DNA from: Bremerella sp. TYQ1
Lineage (GTDB): Bacteria > Planctomycetota > Planctomycetia > Pirellulales > Pirellulaceae
DNA length: 64,000 nucleotides
Direction: 5' to 3'
Assembly (NCBI RefSeq): GCF_020150455.1
Contig: NZ_CP083740.1
Location: 62,001-126,000 of the forward strand
The notes under the pieces are model-generated. The model was not told where the DNA came from and did not search any database. It saw only the letters and a program-made list of their open reading frames with translations. Shown one piece after another: positions 34,571-44,075 of this stretch (position 1 is the first letter of the stretch; every line of letters starts with the position of its first letter). A program made the position numbers and the translations under genes.

Positions 34571-36994
34571 TCATTTCAATTGAGTTGTCCTTAGTCGCAG
34601 GGCATTTCCAATAACCGAAACCGAGCTAAAACTCATGGCCGCGGCGGCGATCATTGGGTTGAGCAGAAGATGTTCGGAGATTGGATACAAGATCCCAGCG
34701 GCTACGGGCACTCCGAGAGCGTTGTAAACAAGTGCGAAAAACAGATTCTGTCGAATATTGGTCATGGTGTGTCGACTAAGTTGAATGGCTCGGACAATCC
34801 CTCGTAGATCACCCTTTACGAGGGTCACTCCAGCCGATTCAATTGCCACATCCGTTCCTGTTCCCATGGCAATGCCGACATTCGCTTCTGCCAACGCGGG
34901 AGCGTCGTTGATCCCGTCACCTGCCATGGCCACAATACGACCTTGGGACTTAAGCGATTGAATTCGAGCATGTTTGTCCTCGGGGCGAACGCCAGCTTCA
35001 AAGGAGTCAATTCCTAGCTTCTCGGCAACATGTTTTGCTGTTTTCGCGTTGTCACCAGTCAGCATCATGACTTCAAGCCCTAACGCATGGAGCGTTCTCA
35101 CGGCTTCTGGAGTAGATGCTTTGATGGGATCCGAGACAGCAATCAGGCCAGCGAACACCCCGTCGATGGCAACGAACATCACCGTGCTTCCCTGATGCTG
35201 CAATTCATTTGCTTCTCTATCCAATTGATCTAGGCCAGAAATGTTTTGCTCTTCTAAAAGAGAGCGTTTTCCTATGAGCACTTTTCGGCCACTAGCGGTA
35301 CCATAAACGCCGCCACCAGTAATGGAGTTGAAGTCGGTTACTGGTACTAACTGCAAGTGCTTTTCCCGGGCGCCATTAGTCACAGAATGAGCAAGGGGAT
35401 GTTCACTGTTTGTTTCAACGGAAGCTGCCAGCCGCAGCATTTCATCTTGGTCGATACTTTCGGCGGCTAAATAGCGAGTAAGCTTGGGCATTCCTTCGGT
35501 AAGTGTACCTGTCTTGTCGACCACAAGTGTGTCGACTTTTTCTAGGGTTTCTAAAACTTCAGCATCTTTTATAAGCACTCCTTCTTTCGCGCCACGGCCG
35601 ACACCGACCATGATCGACATAGGAGTCGCCAATCCTAAGGCACAAGGGCAGGCGATAATCAATACGGCTACCGCATTGACCAGTGCCCACGAAAGAGCTG
35701 GTTGTTTAGGTTGAAAGGTGGCCCAAACAACGAACGTGAGAATCGCGATCAGCACCACCGCTGGCACAAAATAGCCTGCCACGCTATCCGCAATTTTCTG
35801 AATCGGGGCCCGACTTCGCTGAGCACTGGCAACCATCTCGACGATTTGGGCAAGCATGGTATCTCCGCCAACGTTTTCCGCTTCCATCAGGAATGAGCCT
35901 GTTTGATTGACCGTTCCTCCGATGACAGAGTCCCCTTGTGTTTTCTTCACCGCGATAGGTTCTCCGGTGATCATCGACTCATCAACTGAACTGCTTCCCT
36001 CTCGCAAGCGGCCGTCGACAGGGACCTTTTCCCCAGGCCTAACGCGAATTAAATCGCCGGAGTGGACGTCGTCCAAGGAGACCTCAGTCTCCTGCCCATC
36101 ACGAACGACTCGGGCCGTTGGAGGTGCAAGCGATAACAACTCTTTGATGGCACCACTTGTTCGTCGACGTGCCCGAAGTTCGAGAACTTGTCCCAAAAGT
36201 ACGAGGGTAATAATGACTGCAGCAGCTTCAAAATAAAGTTCTACCTGTCCCTGGTGTTTGAAGTCATCTGGAATGAGATGGGGAAATAAGACTGCGAAAA
36301 GGCTGTAAAAATAGGCCGCACCAGTACCTATGGCAATTAGCGTGAACATATTGAGGTACCAGGTGACGATTGAACGCCATCCTCGGACAAAGAACGGCCA
36401 CCCTGCCCAAAGGACGACTGGCGTACTCAATGCCAACTGAAACCAAGAGAAGGCGGACGCGCCCAACCATTTCTGAACAGGCACTCCAACCATAGGTAAC
36501 ATAGCCAGGAGAAGCACTGGAACTGCCAATACGGCTGCTACCCAGAAACGACGAGTCATATCGTTCAATTCTGAGTCATCCTCCTCTGACTCAAGAGTCG
36601 CAGATTTGGGTTCAAGCTCCATGCCACAAATTGGGCATTGGCCAGGATGATCCTGTTCGATCTGTGGATGCATCGGACAGGTGTAGATCATACTTTGGGT
36701 GACCTTGAGTGGCTGGACAGGCTCTAATGCCATCCCGCATTTTGGGCAATTGCCCGGCTCTTCGCTTTCGACGCCTTTGCACATAGGGCAGATGTACTTT
36801 GGCTTTTGTGATCGACTAAGCCGATGATGCTCATCGGACGGTTTGTGTAAATCATCCGATTGCGTGTCCGCTTCTTGCGAAGAAAACTTCTGTAGGCAAT
36901 TCTCACTGCAAAAGTAGAACCTCTGGCCATCCTTTTCAGACGATAGAGCTGTCGCTTCATCGACCTTCATACCACATACTGGATCGATCGCCAT
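34571..36994 (-). CDS. copA: P1B-type Cu+/Ag+-transporting ATPase with YHS and two heavy-metal-binding domains
   Basis: The product has 807 residues; ATG 36994 follows AAGGG by 8 bases. The N-terminus has a YHS domain ([16 protein letters not shown]) and two heavy-metal-binding domains (CPMCKG...CPKCGMAL near 69-90, and CPMHPQI...CPICGMEL near 106-127) instead of HMA repeats. The catalytic core is complete: CPC in [12 protein letters not shown], phosphorylation [28 protein letters not shown]. The YN near the end and MSFSS in the last helix fit Cu+-type P1B-1 ATPases. It exports Cu+/Ag+ from the cytoplasm into the periplasm, where the Cus-like pumps can take over. It is convergent with 33821. 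Confidence 0.93.
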   Translation of the reverse strand: MAIDPVCGMKVDEATALSSEKDGQRFYFCSENCLQKFSSQEADTQSDDLHKPSDEHHRLSRSQKPKYICPMCKGVESEEPGNCPKCGMALEPVQPLKVTQSMIYTCPMHPQIEQDHPGQCPICGMELEPKSATLESEEDDSELNDMTRRFWVAAVLAVPVLLLAMLPMVGVPVQKWLGASAFSWFQLALSTPVVLWAGWPFFVRGWRSIVTWYLNMFTLIAIGTGAAYFYSLFAVLFPHLIPDDFKHQGQVELYFEAAAVIITLVLLGQVLELRARRRTSGAIKELLSLAPPTARVVRDGQETEVSLDDVHSGDLIRVRPGEKVPVDGRLREGSSSVDESMITGEPIAVKKTQGDSVIGGTVNQTGSFLMEAENVGGDTMLAQIVEMVASAQRSRAPIQKIADSVAGYFVPAVVLIAILTFVVWATFQPKQPALSWALVNAVAVLIIACPCALGLATPMSIMVGVGRGAKEGVLIKDAEVLETLEKVDTLVVDKTGTLTEGMPKLTRYLAAESIDQDEMLRLAASVETNSEHPLAHSVTNGAREKHLQLVPVTDFNSITGGGVYGTASGRKVLIGKRSLLEEQNISGLDQLDREANELQHQGSTVMFVAIDGVFAGLIAVSDPIKASTPEAVRTLHALGLEVMMLTGDNAKTAKHVAEKLGIDSFEAGVRPEDKHARIQSLKSQGRIVAMAGDGINDAPALAEANVGIAMGTGTDVAIESAGVTLVKGDLRGIVRAIQLSRHTMTNIRQNLFFALVYNALGVPVAAGILYPISEHLLLNPMIAAAAMSFSSVSVIGNALRLRTTQLK

Positions 36995-37126
36995 TGTTCT
37001 ACCCTTCGAGATGTTGCGTGTTTTACTACTAGATACGCGATGAACTATCCATTTCATTCGCTAGATGCCGTACTTCACCTCGCTAATCACAAGGATGTTG
37101 CGAGGTGAATTGTACGACTTAGGAAT

Positions 37127-37573
37127 TTACTTCTGGCGAGCACGAAGTGATGCCAGGTAGAGTTCGTCGAGCTTCTTCAGATAAGCTTTTGGATCTTTGG
37201 CGATCTTCTCCGTGCACGGAGGACAACAGACATAGAAGATTTGACCTTCTACGATTGTCCATTTTGCCTTGGGCGACAGCTTGTTTTCCATCACGGGGCA
37301 AATACCTTGGGCCTCGGCGAAGTTGTTGTGAATGGTTGCCCAGTGTTCCGGTTTGACTTGTTGCTGCAAGCAACCTTTGCAGCACACGTAGATAAGCTCT
37401 TCACCGACTTTCACCTTAATCGGTGTTCCCATCGAACCAAGCTTTTGGCCGGAGATCGGGCAGATATCCTGCACCGCGATGTGGATCTTATCATGTTCCG
37501 ACAGCTCTTGTGCCTGTGCGGAAACGGCTGACGAGGTAACCAGTAATACGGCGATCATGATTAACGTTTTCAT
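37127..37573 (-). CDS. Exported protein with two CPx/CCxxC (YHS-like) modules
   Basis: The product has 148 residues from ATG 37573, after AGGA at about 9 bases; the preceding TTG in frame is not needed. The signal peptide ends near SAQA. Two tandem modules of about 50 residues each contain ICPISGQKL...YVCCKGC and ICPVMENKL...YVCCPPC. Each is a CP-x(25-30)-CCxxC pattern, resembling half a YHS domain. It lies 50 bases after the RND stop in the same operon and probably binds metals in the periplasm, as a chaperone for the pump. No known family name. Confidence 0.78.
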   Translation of the reverse strand: MKTLIMIAVLLVTSSAVSAQAQELSEHDKIHIAVQDICPISGQKLGSMGTPIKVKVGEELIYVCCKGCLQQQVKPEHWATIHNNFAEAQGICPVMENKLSPKAKWTIVEGQIFYVCCPPCTEKIAKDPKAYLKKLDELYLASLRARQK

Positions 37574-37623
37574 CAAAGCTTTTCCTTTCTAACTAGCGAC
37601 AATTTGCATACGACCGCAATCCG

Positions 37624-40600
37624 TTAGGCAGCCGTTGCATGAGGAGCCAATTCTTCGGACTCCTCTTCTTCCAAAGACATTTCAAGCAGCGAGTCACTGA
37701 GGCCCGCCCTCAACTTGAGTTCCAAATACCAGCAATAAATCGTGGGCACCACGAAGGTTGTAAAGGGTTCGATCATCATGCCACCGAAGACCGGTAAAGC
37801 CATTGCTTTGGCGACGTCTGCTCCTCGGCCTGTCGAAAGCAAGACAGGGATCAACGCAACGATCGTCGTGACCGTAGTCATTACGCAGGGACGAATGCGT
37901 TTGAGGCCAGCCTGGTAAATCTCTTCGCGCAGATCCTCGACGCTAGTAATCGTGCGTCGTTTCAAACGGTCGTGAATGTAGCTGGCCATCACGATACCGT
38001 CGTCCGCGGCGAGGCCTGCCAGGGCAATGAAGCCTACCCACACGGCGGTGTTCAGTTCGACATTCATGACCGCGAGCGCAATCATCCCTCCAGCGCAGGC
38101 AATGGGAATCCCGGAAAACACCACCAGCGAGATCGGCAGATTGCGAAAGTGCAGGTAATGCAGCAGCAAGTTAATCAGAAACACCGCCGGAATGATCCAC
38201 ATCAGGCGATAATTGGCCTCGATCTGATTCTGAAAGGAGCCCACTGCCTGGAGTTCAAAGTTGCCATCGGGAAACACTAGCTTCCCCGATTCACGGGCAT
38301 CGCGTAGTGAATGCATGACCGAATCGACCGTTTCCAGGTCGCCTGCGACGCCGGAAGGGGTAAACATGACGTGGGCAACCAGACGCGAGTCTTCGCTATT
38401 GATCATGCCAGGTCCCCACGTGGTGGAAACTTTCGCTAATCTTTCCAGCGGAACTACGTCTTTTGTTTGCGTTACGATCGATGTCCTGGGAAGTTCGCCC
38501 ATGTTCTCGCGGACTTCTCGATTGAAGCGGACTTGAATCGGATATCGTTCTCGCCCTTCGACGGTGGTCGTCACGTCGAGCCCACCCAGTCCAGCCGCGA
38601 CGATCTGATTGACCATCATCGTGGTCATCCCGTAACGGGCAGCTTCTTCACGATCGACCTCAAACTCGTAATAAGGTTTCCCCATGACGATGTCGGGATT
38701 GACCGTGCCTGCGTTCACGAGGTGATGTTTCTTCAACTCTTCGGCAACGGCCACCGATGCTTCAGACAGCCCTTCTAGGGAATCCCCGTAGATACGAACG
38801 GCCATCGATGCTTTGATGCCGGATTGCAGCATCACGATACGGCCTTCAATGGGCTGCAGTGGTGAAGCTGGCGTAACGCCAGGAAGCGTTGCGGCCTCGT
38901 TGATTTGATCCCAGATCTCGCGTTCTGTGATTCCTTCGCGCCATTGGCTACGTGGTTTCAGCATGACGTAGGTTTCAATCATCGCGGCAGGAGCTGGATC
39001 GAGAGCAGATTCGACGCGACCAATTTTTCCCATCACGTGGGCAACTTCCGGAATCTCTTTGATCAGGACATCTTGCGATTGCAGAATCTCCATGACCTGA
39101 TTGAATCCGGCCGCAGGATACAAGCTGGGCATGTAGAACCAGCTTCCTTCGTCCAAGGCGATCCAGTCGTCGGACTTGAGGCCTTGGAAGGTGTGCTTCG
39201 CATCGACGTATCCGGGAACCTCATTGAGGTCCGCACCGACGAGTGATACCAACTTTTCAAACGGACGAAGTACGGTCGGCAGTCCAATCCAGGCACCAAG
39301 GCCCAGAATGAAAATCACCAGCGGAAAAAGCAGCATAACTCCCTTGTGATGAAGGGCCATTCGCAAACGTCCGGCGTACAGAAATATCACGAATCGGCTG
39401 GCAGGGTTGTCTTCCATGGGCCGCAGTTGTTCACGGCTCATCCACCAGCCAATCGCCGCACCAGTTAGCCCTAGTGCGATCGTGACGAGCATACTCGGTA
39501 CACCAAGGAGTTCAGCCAGATGCTCACTCCATAGAAGTTGACCGAGAAGCATGCTGATACCGGCCAACCCTATCGCAGCTGTCATAGACCGCCAGGTGAG
39601 CTTGGGAGCATTGTGCAAAAAGATTCGGGCAAGTACCGGGACGACCGTCACGGCGACAATCAAGCTGGCTGCCAAAGCGAACGTTTTCGTCCAGGCCAAC
39701 GGAGCAAACAGCTTGTAGTCTCTGCCGGTGAGAAAGAAGACGGGCAGAAAGCTCACGATCGTCGTACTGACGGCCGTAAGAACTGCCGGTATGACCTCGC
39801 TGGCCGATTCCTGTATGACGCGTAATCGTTGACGTGGTCCGCCTGGGGCTCCCTTCGCTTCCCATTCGGCAAGGGCATCGTAGATGTTTTCCAAGACGAT
39901 AATCCCCATGTCGACCATTGTGCCGATCGCGATCGCAATTCCCGCGAGCGACATGATATTTGCATCGACGTGAAACCACTTCATCGCCGCGAAGGACATG
40001 AGCACAGCCATTGGCAAGGTAATCGCAATGATCAGGCTCGACCGGACGTTGAGTAGAAAAAGAACCACCACGGCAATCGTGATGAGAATTTCATGACTCA
40101 ATGCGTCGGTGAGCGTAGCAACTGTTTCATCAATCAGTTGCGTACGATCGTAGATGCCGAGGATTTTGATTCCGCCCAGTTCGCTTTCCAAGGAAGCGAT
40201 CTTCGATTTGATGCGCTGAATAACTTCGCGAGGATTCTCGCCGTAACGCATGACGACGACGCCACCCACGGTCTCACGGCCGTTCAGGTCGATAGCACCT
40301 CGCCGAAAGGAAGGGCCTACCTGAACTTGAGCAAGATCGCGAACGCGGACCGGTATCCCGTCGCGAGTCTGAATAACGGTATTCTCGATTTGCTCAATCG
40401 TTTCCGGCTCAGTCTTGCCGGCACCGATGAATCCACGTCCGCGGACAATGAACTCCATCCCAGACGTCTCGACCGTCTTTGCACCGACATCGATATTCGA
40501 GGCCTTCACCGCGTCGATAACGAGGCTCAAAGGAATGTCATGGAAACGCAATTGGTCGGGATCAACTTCAACCTGGTACTGCTTGAGGTAGCCACCGATC

Positions 40601-41133
40601 GAGGCAACTTCCGCGACACCATCGACCGACTGCAACGCGTATTTCAGGAAGAAGTCTTGCTTGGAACGTAGCTCGGCCAAGTCCATTTCGGGTGGACCTT
40701 CCAGCACGTAGTAGTAGATTTGCCCCAATGCGGTCGCGTCCGGTCCGAGGCTCGGAGTCACGCCTTCAGGCAGTTGATTGCCGAGGGCCGTAAGCTGTTC
40801 GGCGACACGCGATCGAGCCCAGTAGAAATCGACGCCATCGTCGAACGTCACCTGGACAAAGCTGAAGCCAAACATGCTTTTTCCGCGGACACTTTTCGAT
40901 CCTGGCACGGCTTGCAGCCCGATCGATAGCGGGTAGGTAATTTGGTCTTCGATGTCCTTGGGGGACCGTCCTGGCCATTCGGTCAGGACAATGACCTGGT
41001 TCTCGCCAACGTTGGGAATCGCATCGAGGGGAACCTTGTAGGTGCAGTACCAGCCAAAGGCGGCCAGGGACACCGCGGTCAGTAAAACGAGTAAACGTTC
41101 TTTCAGGCAGAATTGAAGGAGACTTTGAATCAT
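37624..41133 (-). CDS. cusA: CusA-like heavy-metal RND efflux pump with extra membrane helices (second copy)
   Basis: The product has 1169 residues from ATG 41133, overlapping the adaptor stop by 4 bases (ATGA) with GGAGG 8 bases upstream. It is a clear paralogue of the pump at 26711: the same AIGTMVDMGIIVLEN motif in TM4 near residue 400 and the same inserted helices between TM6 and TM7 (MTAAIGLAGISMLLGQLLW and MLVTIALGLTGAAIGWW). Identity looks about 60 percent by eye over the N-terminal half. CusA-type pumps export Cu+/Ag+. It probably duplicated together with its adaptor gene and then diverged. Confidence 0.93.
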   Translation of the reverse strand: MIQSLLQFCLKERLLVLLTAVSLAAFGWYCTYKVPLDAIPNVGENQVIVLTEWPGRSPKDIEDQITYPLSIGLQAVPGSKSVRGKSMFGFSFVQVTFDDGVDFYWARSRVAEQLTALGNQLPEGVTPSLGPDATALGQIYYYVLEGPPEMDLAELRSKQDFFLKYALQSVDGVAEVASIGGYLKQYQVEVDPDQLRFHDIPLSLVIDAVKASNIDVGAKTVETSGMEFIVRGRGFIGAGKTEPETIEQIENTVIQTRDGIPVRVRDLAQVQVGPSFRRGAIDLNGRETVGGVVVMRYGENPREVIQRIKSKIASLESELGGIKILGIYDRTQLIDETVATLTDALSHEILITIAVVVLFLLNVRSSLIIAITLPMAVLMSFAAMKWFHVDANIMSLAGIAIAIGTMVDMGIIVLENIYDALAEWEAKGAPGGPRQRLRVIQESASEVIPAVLTAVSTTIVSFLPVFFLTGRDYKLFAPLAWTKTFALAASLIVAVTVVPVLARIFLHNAPKLTWRSMTAAIGLAGISMLLGQLLWSEHLAELLGVPSMLVTIALGLTGAAIGWWMSREQLRPMEDNPASRFVIFLYAGRLRMALHHKGVMLLFPLVIFILGLGAWIGLPTVLRPFEKLVSLVGADLNEVPGYVDAKHTFQGLKSDDWIALDEGSWFYMPSLYPAAGFNQVMEILQSQDVLIKEIPEVAHVMGKIGRVESALDPAPAAMIETYVMLKPRSQWREGITEREIWDQINEAATLPGVTPASPLQPIEGRIVMLQSGIKASMAVRIYGDSLEGLSEASVAVAEELKKHHLVNAGTVNPDIVMGKPYYEFEVDREEAARYGMTTMMVNQIVAAGLGGLDVTTTVEGRERYPIQVRFNREVRENMGELPRTSIVTQTKDVVPLERLAKVSTTWGPGMINSEDSRLVAHVMFTPSGVAGDLETVDSVMHSLRDARESGKLVFPDGNFELQAVGSFQNQIEANYRLMWIIPAVFLINLLLHYLHFRNLPISLVVFSGIPIACAGGMIALAVMNVELNTAVWVGFIALAGLAADDGIVMASYIHDRLKRRTITSVEDLREEIYQAGLKRIRPCVMTTVTTIVALIPVLLSTGRGADVAKAMALPVFGGMMIEPFTTFVVPTIYCWYLELKLRAGLSDSLLEMSLEEEESEELAPHATAA

Positions 41134-43061
41134 CGGACGACCTCCACGGGCTGAATTACAGGGGTCGCGATCGATGGAGTTGTCGGCCCATCGCTTTCAA
41201 CAGGAACGGCTACCGTGTTAGGTGGTAGTTCAGGAACAAGGGGAATCTCTTGAATGGGGCCGATCGGCGGCAAGTCAGGTGCGCTCTCTGATTGGGTTCC
41301 GCTATCTTTGTTGTCGAGGACCGCGAGATACTTCTCAGGCTCTTTCATCAGTGAACCGCGACATCCCTCGCAGCATAGGAACACCGTACGGCCGTTTACT
41401 TCGGCCTTAGGTGGTGTGCCCATCGAACCCAAGGCCATCTCGGTAACTGGGCAAATCTGCTGGGCGCTGGCCAACGTCATTTCTTCCGGCGGCAACTTTT
41501 CGAGAGCAGCCAGCATCTCAGGTGACAATTCTTCAGCTTCCGGAGCGACATACTTCTCTGGGTTGATCAGGGAAGGGTTCCCTGCGAGCTGCATCTGAGA
41601 ATCGATTAGGAAGTTTCCCTTGATGGCTACCTTCTCGCCAGGGTTGATCCCATCGTGGATCGCAATCTGGTCTCCACTTTGATGACCTAAAACGACTCGC
41701 CGAATCTCAAATCGTCCTGGCTCTGTTTCCACGTAGACAACGCTATGTTTACCAGCCATCAAAACCGCACTTCGAGGCACGGATACGGATTGGGTTTCAT
41801 CTTGCGGTTGGTCAGCAAACCCAAAATGGGATGCATGGACGAGTTCGAGATTGCTGATGGGGCACTTGCCAGGCTGGTCGAAGATTTGATTCGGAAACCG
41901 TGGGCTGATCCACTTGTTGGCCAACTGCTGATCGTATCTGCGCAACTGTGGACCGGCTGCCGCGGGAATGCGAAGAAAGGCTGTCGCGAAGTCGCCAACT
42001 TTGAGAAGGCCTTCTTCATTCGGTAGGGCGACACGAACGCCGATCGTCCGCGTACGTTCGTTGACATTTGGATCAATAAACGCCACCCTTCCCGTGAACT
42101 TCTTTCCTGGGTGGGATTGAACCTCGGCTTCGACCTTCTCACCGTATCCGATGCAGGCAGCGTCTTCAGGGAAGAGTTCGAGCATAAGCCATACTGTGGA
42201 AAGGTCCGCCAGTTGGTAAATCGGATCGCTGGCCTTCACGTATTGGCCTTCGACCGCCATCTTCTGGATGACCGTACCACTCATTGGGGAATTTAGATGC
42301 AACCGGCTATCTGCCTTGCCATTACCTTCCAAGTCAGTAATTTGAGCTTCCGTCATTCCCAATTCGATCAGCTGTTGTCGCGCGTTCTCGAAAAGGTTTC
42401 GATTGGCACTTGCAACGCTCGGCAATACTCCGGGAGATGCTTGTACAACGGATTTTTTGGCCAGTAAGTATTCGACCTGTGCCGAATACAGGTCCGGCGA
42501 ATAGAGCAACGCCAGCGGCTCGCCTTGCTCGACGACAACGCCGGTGAAGTCTGCGTAAAGGCGATCCAATCGTCCGCCCACATACGCAGAGATGGTCTTG
42601 AGCGAGGCTTCGTCATATTTCAGCTTGCCAATTGCACGGACGTTCCGCGTCATGGGCTGCATGGTGGCTTCGGTCGTCTGAATGTTAGCGATACGTCGAG
42701 CGGCCGACCCGATCTGAATCGAATGCGAGTCCCCGCCAGAACCACCTGACGACGCCACGACAAGTTCCATCGCACAAACGGGACAACGGCCTGGCTGCGA
42801 CGACGGAGGCGTACACATCATTGGGCAGATGTATTCTGCCCCGGCCTGTGCCGAGGCAGAAGCTGCGTCTCCACCTATGGCGCCACTCGAGATCAGTCCA
42901 AATCGCTGCATAAGTCCCAGGCCCGCGAACAGTAACGTCCCGCAGACAAGGAAGATAACTGGCTTGATGAATAGTCCTACCAGCCACCGACGATCGAAGG
43001 CTTGTCTTGTTTCCTTCGGATTCTCGGGTGCCTGCTCAACGGGCTCTGGAGACTCACTCAT
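41130..43061 (-). CDS. CusB-like RND adaptor with one intact and one decayed metal-binding domain and a YHS-like tail
   Basis: The product has 643 residues from ATG 43061, with AGGACATTTCTC upstream. A membrane anchor lies near 30-52. The first heavy-metal-binding domain is near 77-103 (YICPMMCTPP and CPVCAMEL, with HP replaced). The second, near 377-405, has lost its ligands (SPRFPNQ and GKCPISNLELV instead of SPMHPQ and CPICGM). The adaptor core is intact. The tail (about 535-570) has a CPx/CCxxC module (ICPVTEMALGSM...FLCCEGC) found also at 37127 and 32350. The C-terminus is Pro-rich. It is coupled to the pump by a 4-base overlap. Confidence 0.92.
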   Translation of the reverse strand: MSESPEPVEQAPENPKETRQAFDRRWLVGLFIKPVIFLVCGTLLFAGLGLMQRFGLISSGAIGGDAASASAQAGAEYICPMMCTPPSSQPGRCPVCAMELVVASSGGSGGDSHSIQIGSAARRIANIQTTEATMQPMTRNVRAIGKLKYDEASLKTISAYVGGRLDRLYADFTGVVVEQGEPLALLYSPDLYSAQVEYLLAKKSVVQASPGVLPSVASANRNLFENARQQLIELGMTEAQITDLEGNGKADSRLHLNSPMSGTVIQKMAVEGQYVKASDPIYQLADLSTVWLMLELFPEDAACIGYGEKVEAEVQSHPGKKFTGRVAFIDPNVNERTRTIGVRVALPNEEGLLKVGDFATAFLRIPAAAGPQLRRYDQQLANKWISPRFPNQIFDQPGKCPISNLELVHASHFGFADQPQDETQSVSVPRSAVLMAGKHSVVYVETEPGRFEIRRVVLGHQSGDQIAIHDGINPGEKVAIKGNFLIDSQMQLAGNPSLINPEKYVAPEAEELSPEMLAALEKLPPEEMTLASAQQICPVTEMALGSMGTPPKAEVNGRTVFLCCEGCRGSLMKEPEKYLAVLDNKDSGTQSESAPDLPPIGPIQEIPLVPELPPNTVAVPVESDGPTTPSIATPVIQPVEVVR

Positions 43062-43249
43062 GAGAAATGTCCTGTGTGGAATGATGAATGCGCGCAGTCG
43101 TGATGCGACATAGCTCACTGGTATGGACTCGATCATCAGCCGCAAAACGTCTTCCTGACGCAGGAGTACGCGGCCTTATACACGCGAAGTCGTTCGCATG
43201 ATCGACAGGAATTAACACATGCGCATCAAGGTGCGCATGGATTGGCTAC

Positions 43250-43726
43250 CTAGAGTGTGTAGCGACAGAGAGTGGAACAACGATCGATTGACAGAGACTG
43301 GATCGCTTCCGATTGAAGTTGCACGCGTTGTTGCGGGCACTTAATTTCAGGAGCCGTATCGAGCGAATTAGGGGTCAAGGCGAGTGAAGCGATATCAGAT
43401 CGTGCATCCGAATCACGGGATGGAGCTGCAGGGATATCGGAAGGCTTGCCTTCGCCGCAGGGACATCCAATGCCACACTCACACTTTGACTGCGACACGC
43501 CGGATTTCTGACAACATGTGCCGGTCGTCTCTGACTTATGGCAGCAACAGCTGTGCTGCTGGCGATGTTCCAAGCTACAGCAGCAACAACAATCTAGTCG
43601 CCCGCCGTTGCAGGCAGTGCCATCACTTGCACATACCGATCCATTGAGCACAAGTCCTTGCAGGGGCAAGGCCAGGATTAAAGTCCAGATCCAGACTTTA
43701 GTCGCATTGTGCGTAATGAATGACAC
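43250..43726 (-). CDS. Small exported Cys-rich protein, first gene of second Cus-like operon
   Basis: The product has 158 residues from GTG 43726, preceded by GAGTG at about 10 bases. An N-terminal signal-like segment (VWIWTLILALPLQGLVL) is followed by an extreme Cys stretch (LDCCCCCSLEHRQQHSCCCH, then TCCQKSG, KCECGIGCPCGEG). The C-terminal 70 residues are ordinary. It lies 188 bases upstream of the adaptor and is divergent from the outer-membrane factor at 44076. Same position in the operon as the protein at 32760. Cys density is close to metallothionein-like proteins, but it is exported. Function inferred only. Confidence 0.72.
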   Translation of the reverse strand: MSFITHNATKVWIWTLILALPLQGLVLNGSVCASDGTACNGGRLDCCCCCSLEHRQQHSCCCHKSETTGTCCQKSGVSQSKCECGIGCPCGEGKPSDIPAAPSRDSDARSDIASLALTPNSLDTAPEIKCPQQRVQLQSEAIQSLSIDRCSTLCRYTL

Positions 43727-44075
43727 GTTCGGAATTCACTCAAATAGAAAATCAAAGGCCGCGAGTCAGCCGCTTTTCTTTACTTCGGTCGTTTTGCCCA
43801 AACTTCTTAAATGACGGCAAAGTTTTCGTGACCGGAATATTTTCGCATCATGCCGACGCGAGGCAACCAAGTCAAGGGCGAATAGGCCGAGGGTAATCAG
43901 GTGCTGAAACCCTAGTATCTAAGGCTCAAAACCTCATAACGTATTGAAATGACACATTTTGGTTTGAGGGCAATTCCCTAATGACCGATAAATCCGAGTG
44001 GACCGTGCCATTTAGAAATCCGTGCATAATTTGAAATAAGTGACCGACTATCTACCTTCGGATTTGAGAACACAC
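43727..44075. other. Divergent intergenic region between Cus-like operon and outer-membrane factor
   Basis: About 350 AT-rich bases with no gene. Promoters in both directions are expected. A short dyad AGGG-CAATT-CCCT lies about 110 bases before the outer-membrane factor gene. I see no MerR-type dyad. Confidence 0.4.

Noticed and set aside
40093..40671. Plus-strand frame of 192 codons
   Set aside because: Antisense shadow of the RND pump at 37624-41133.
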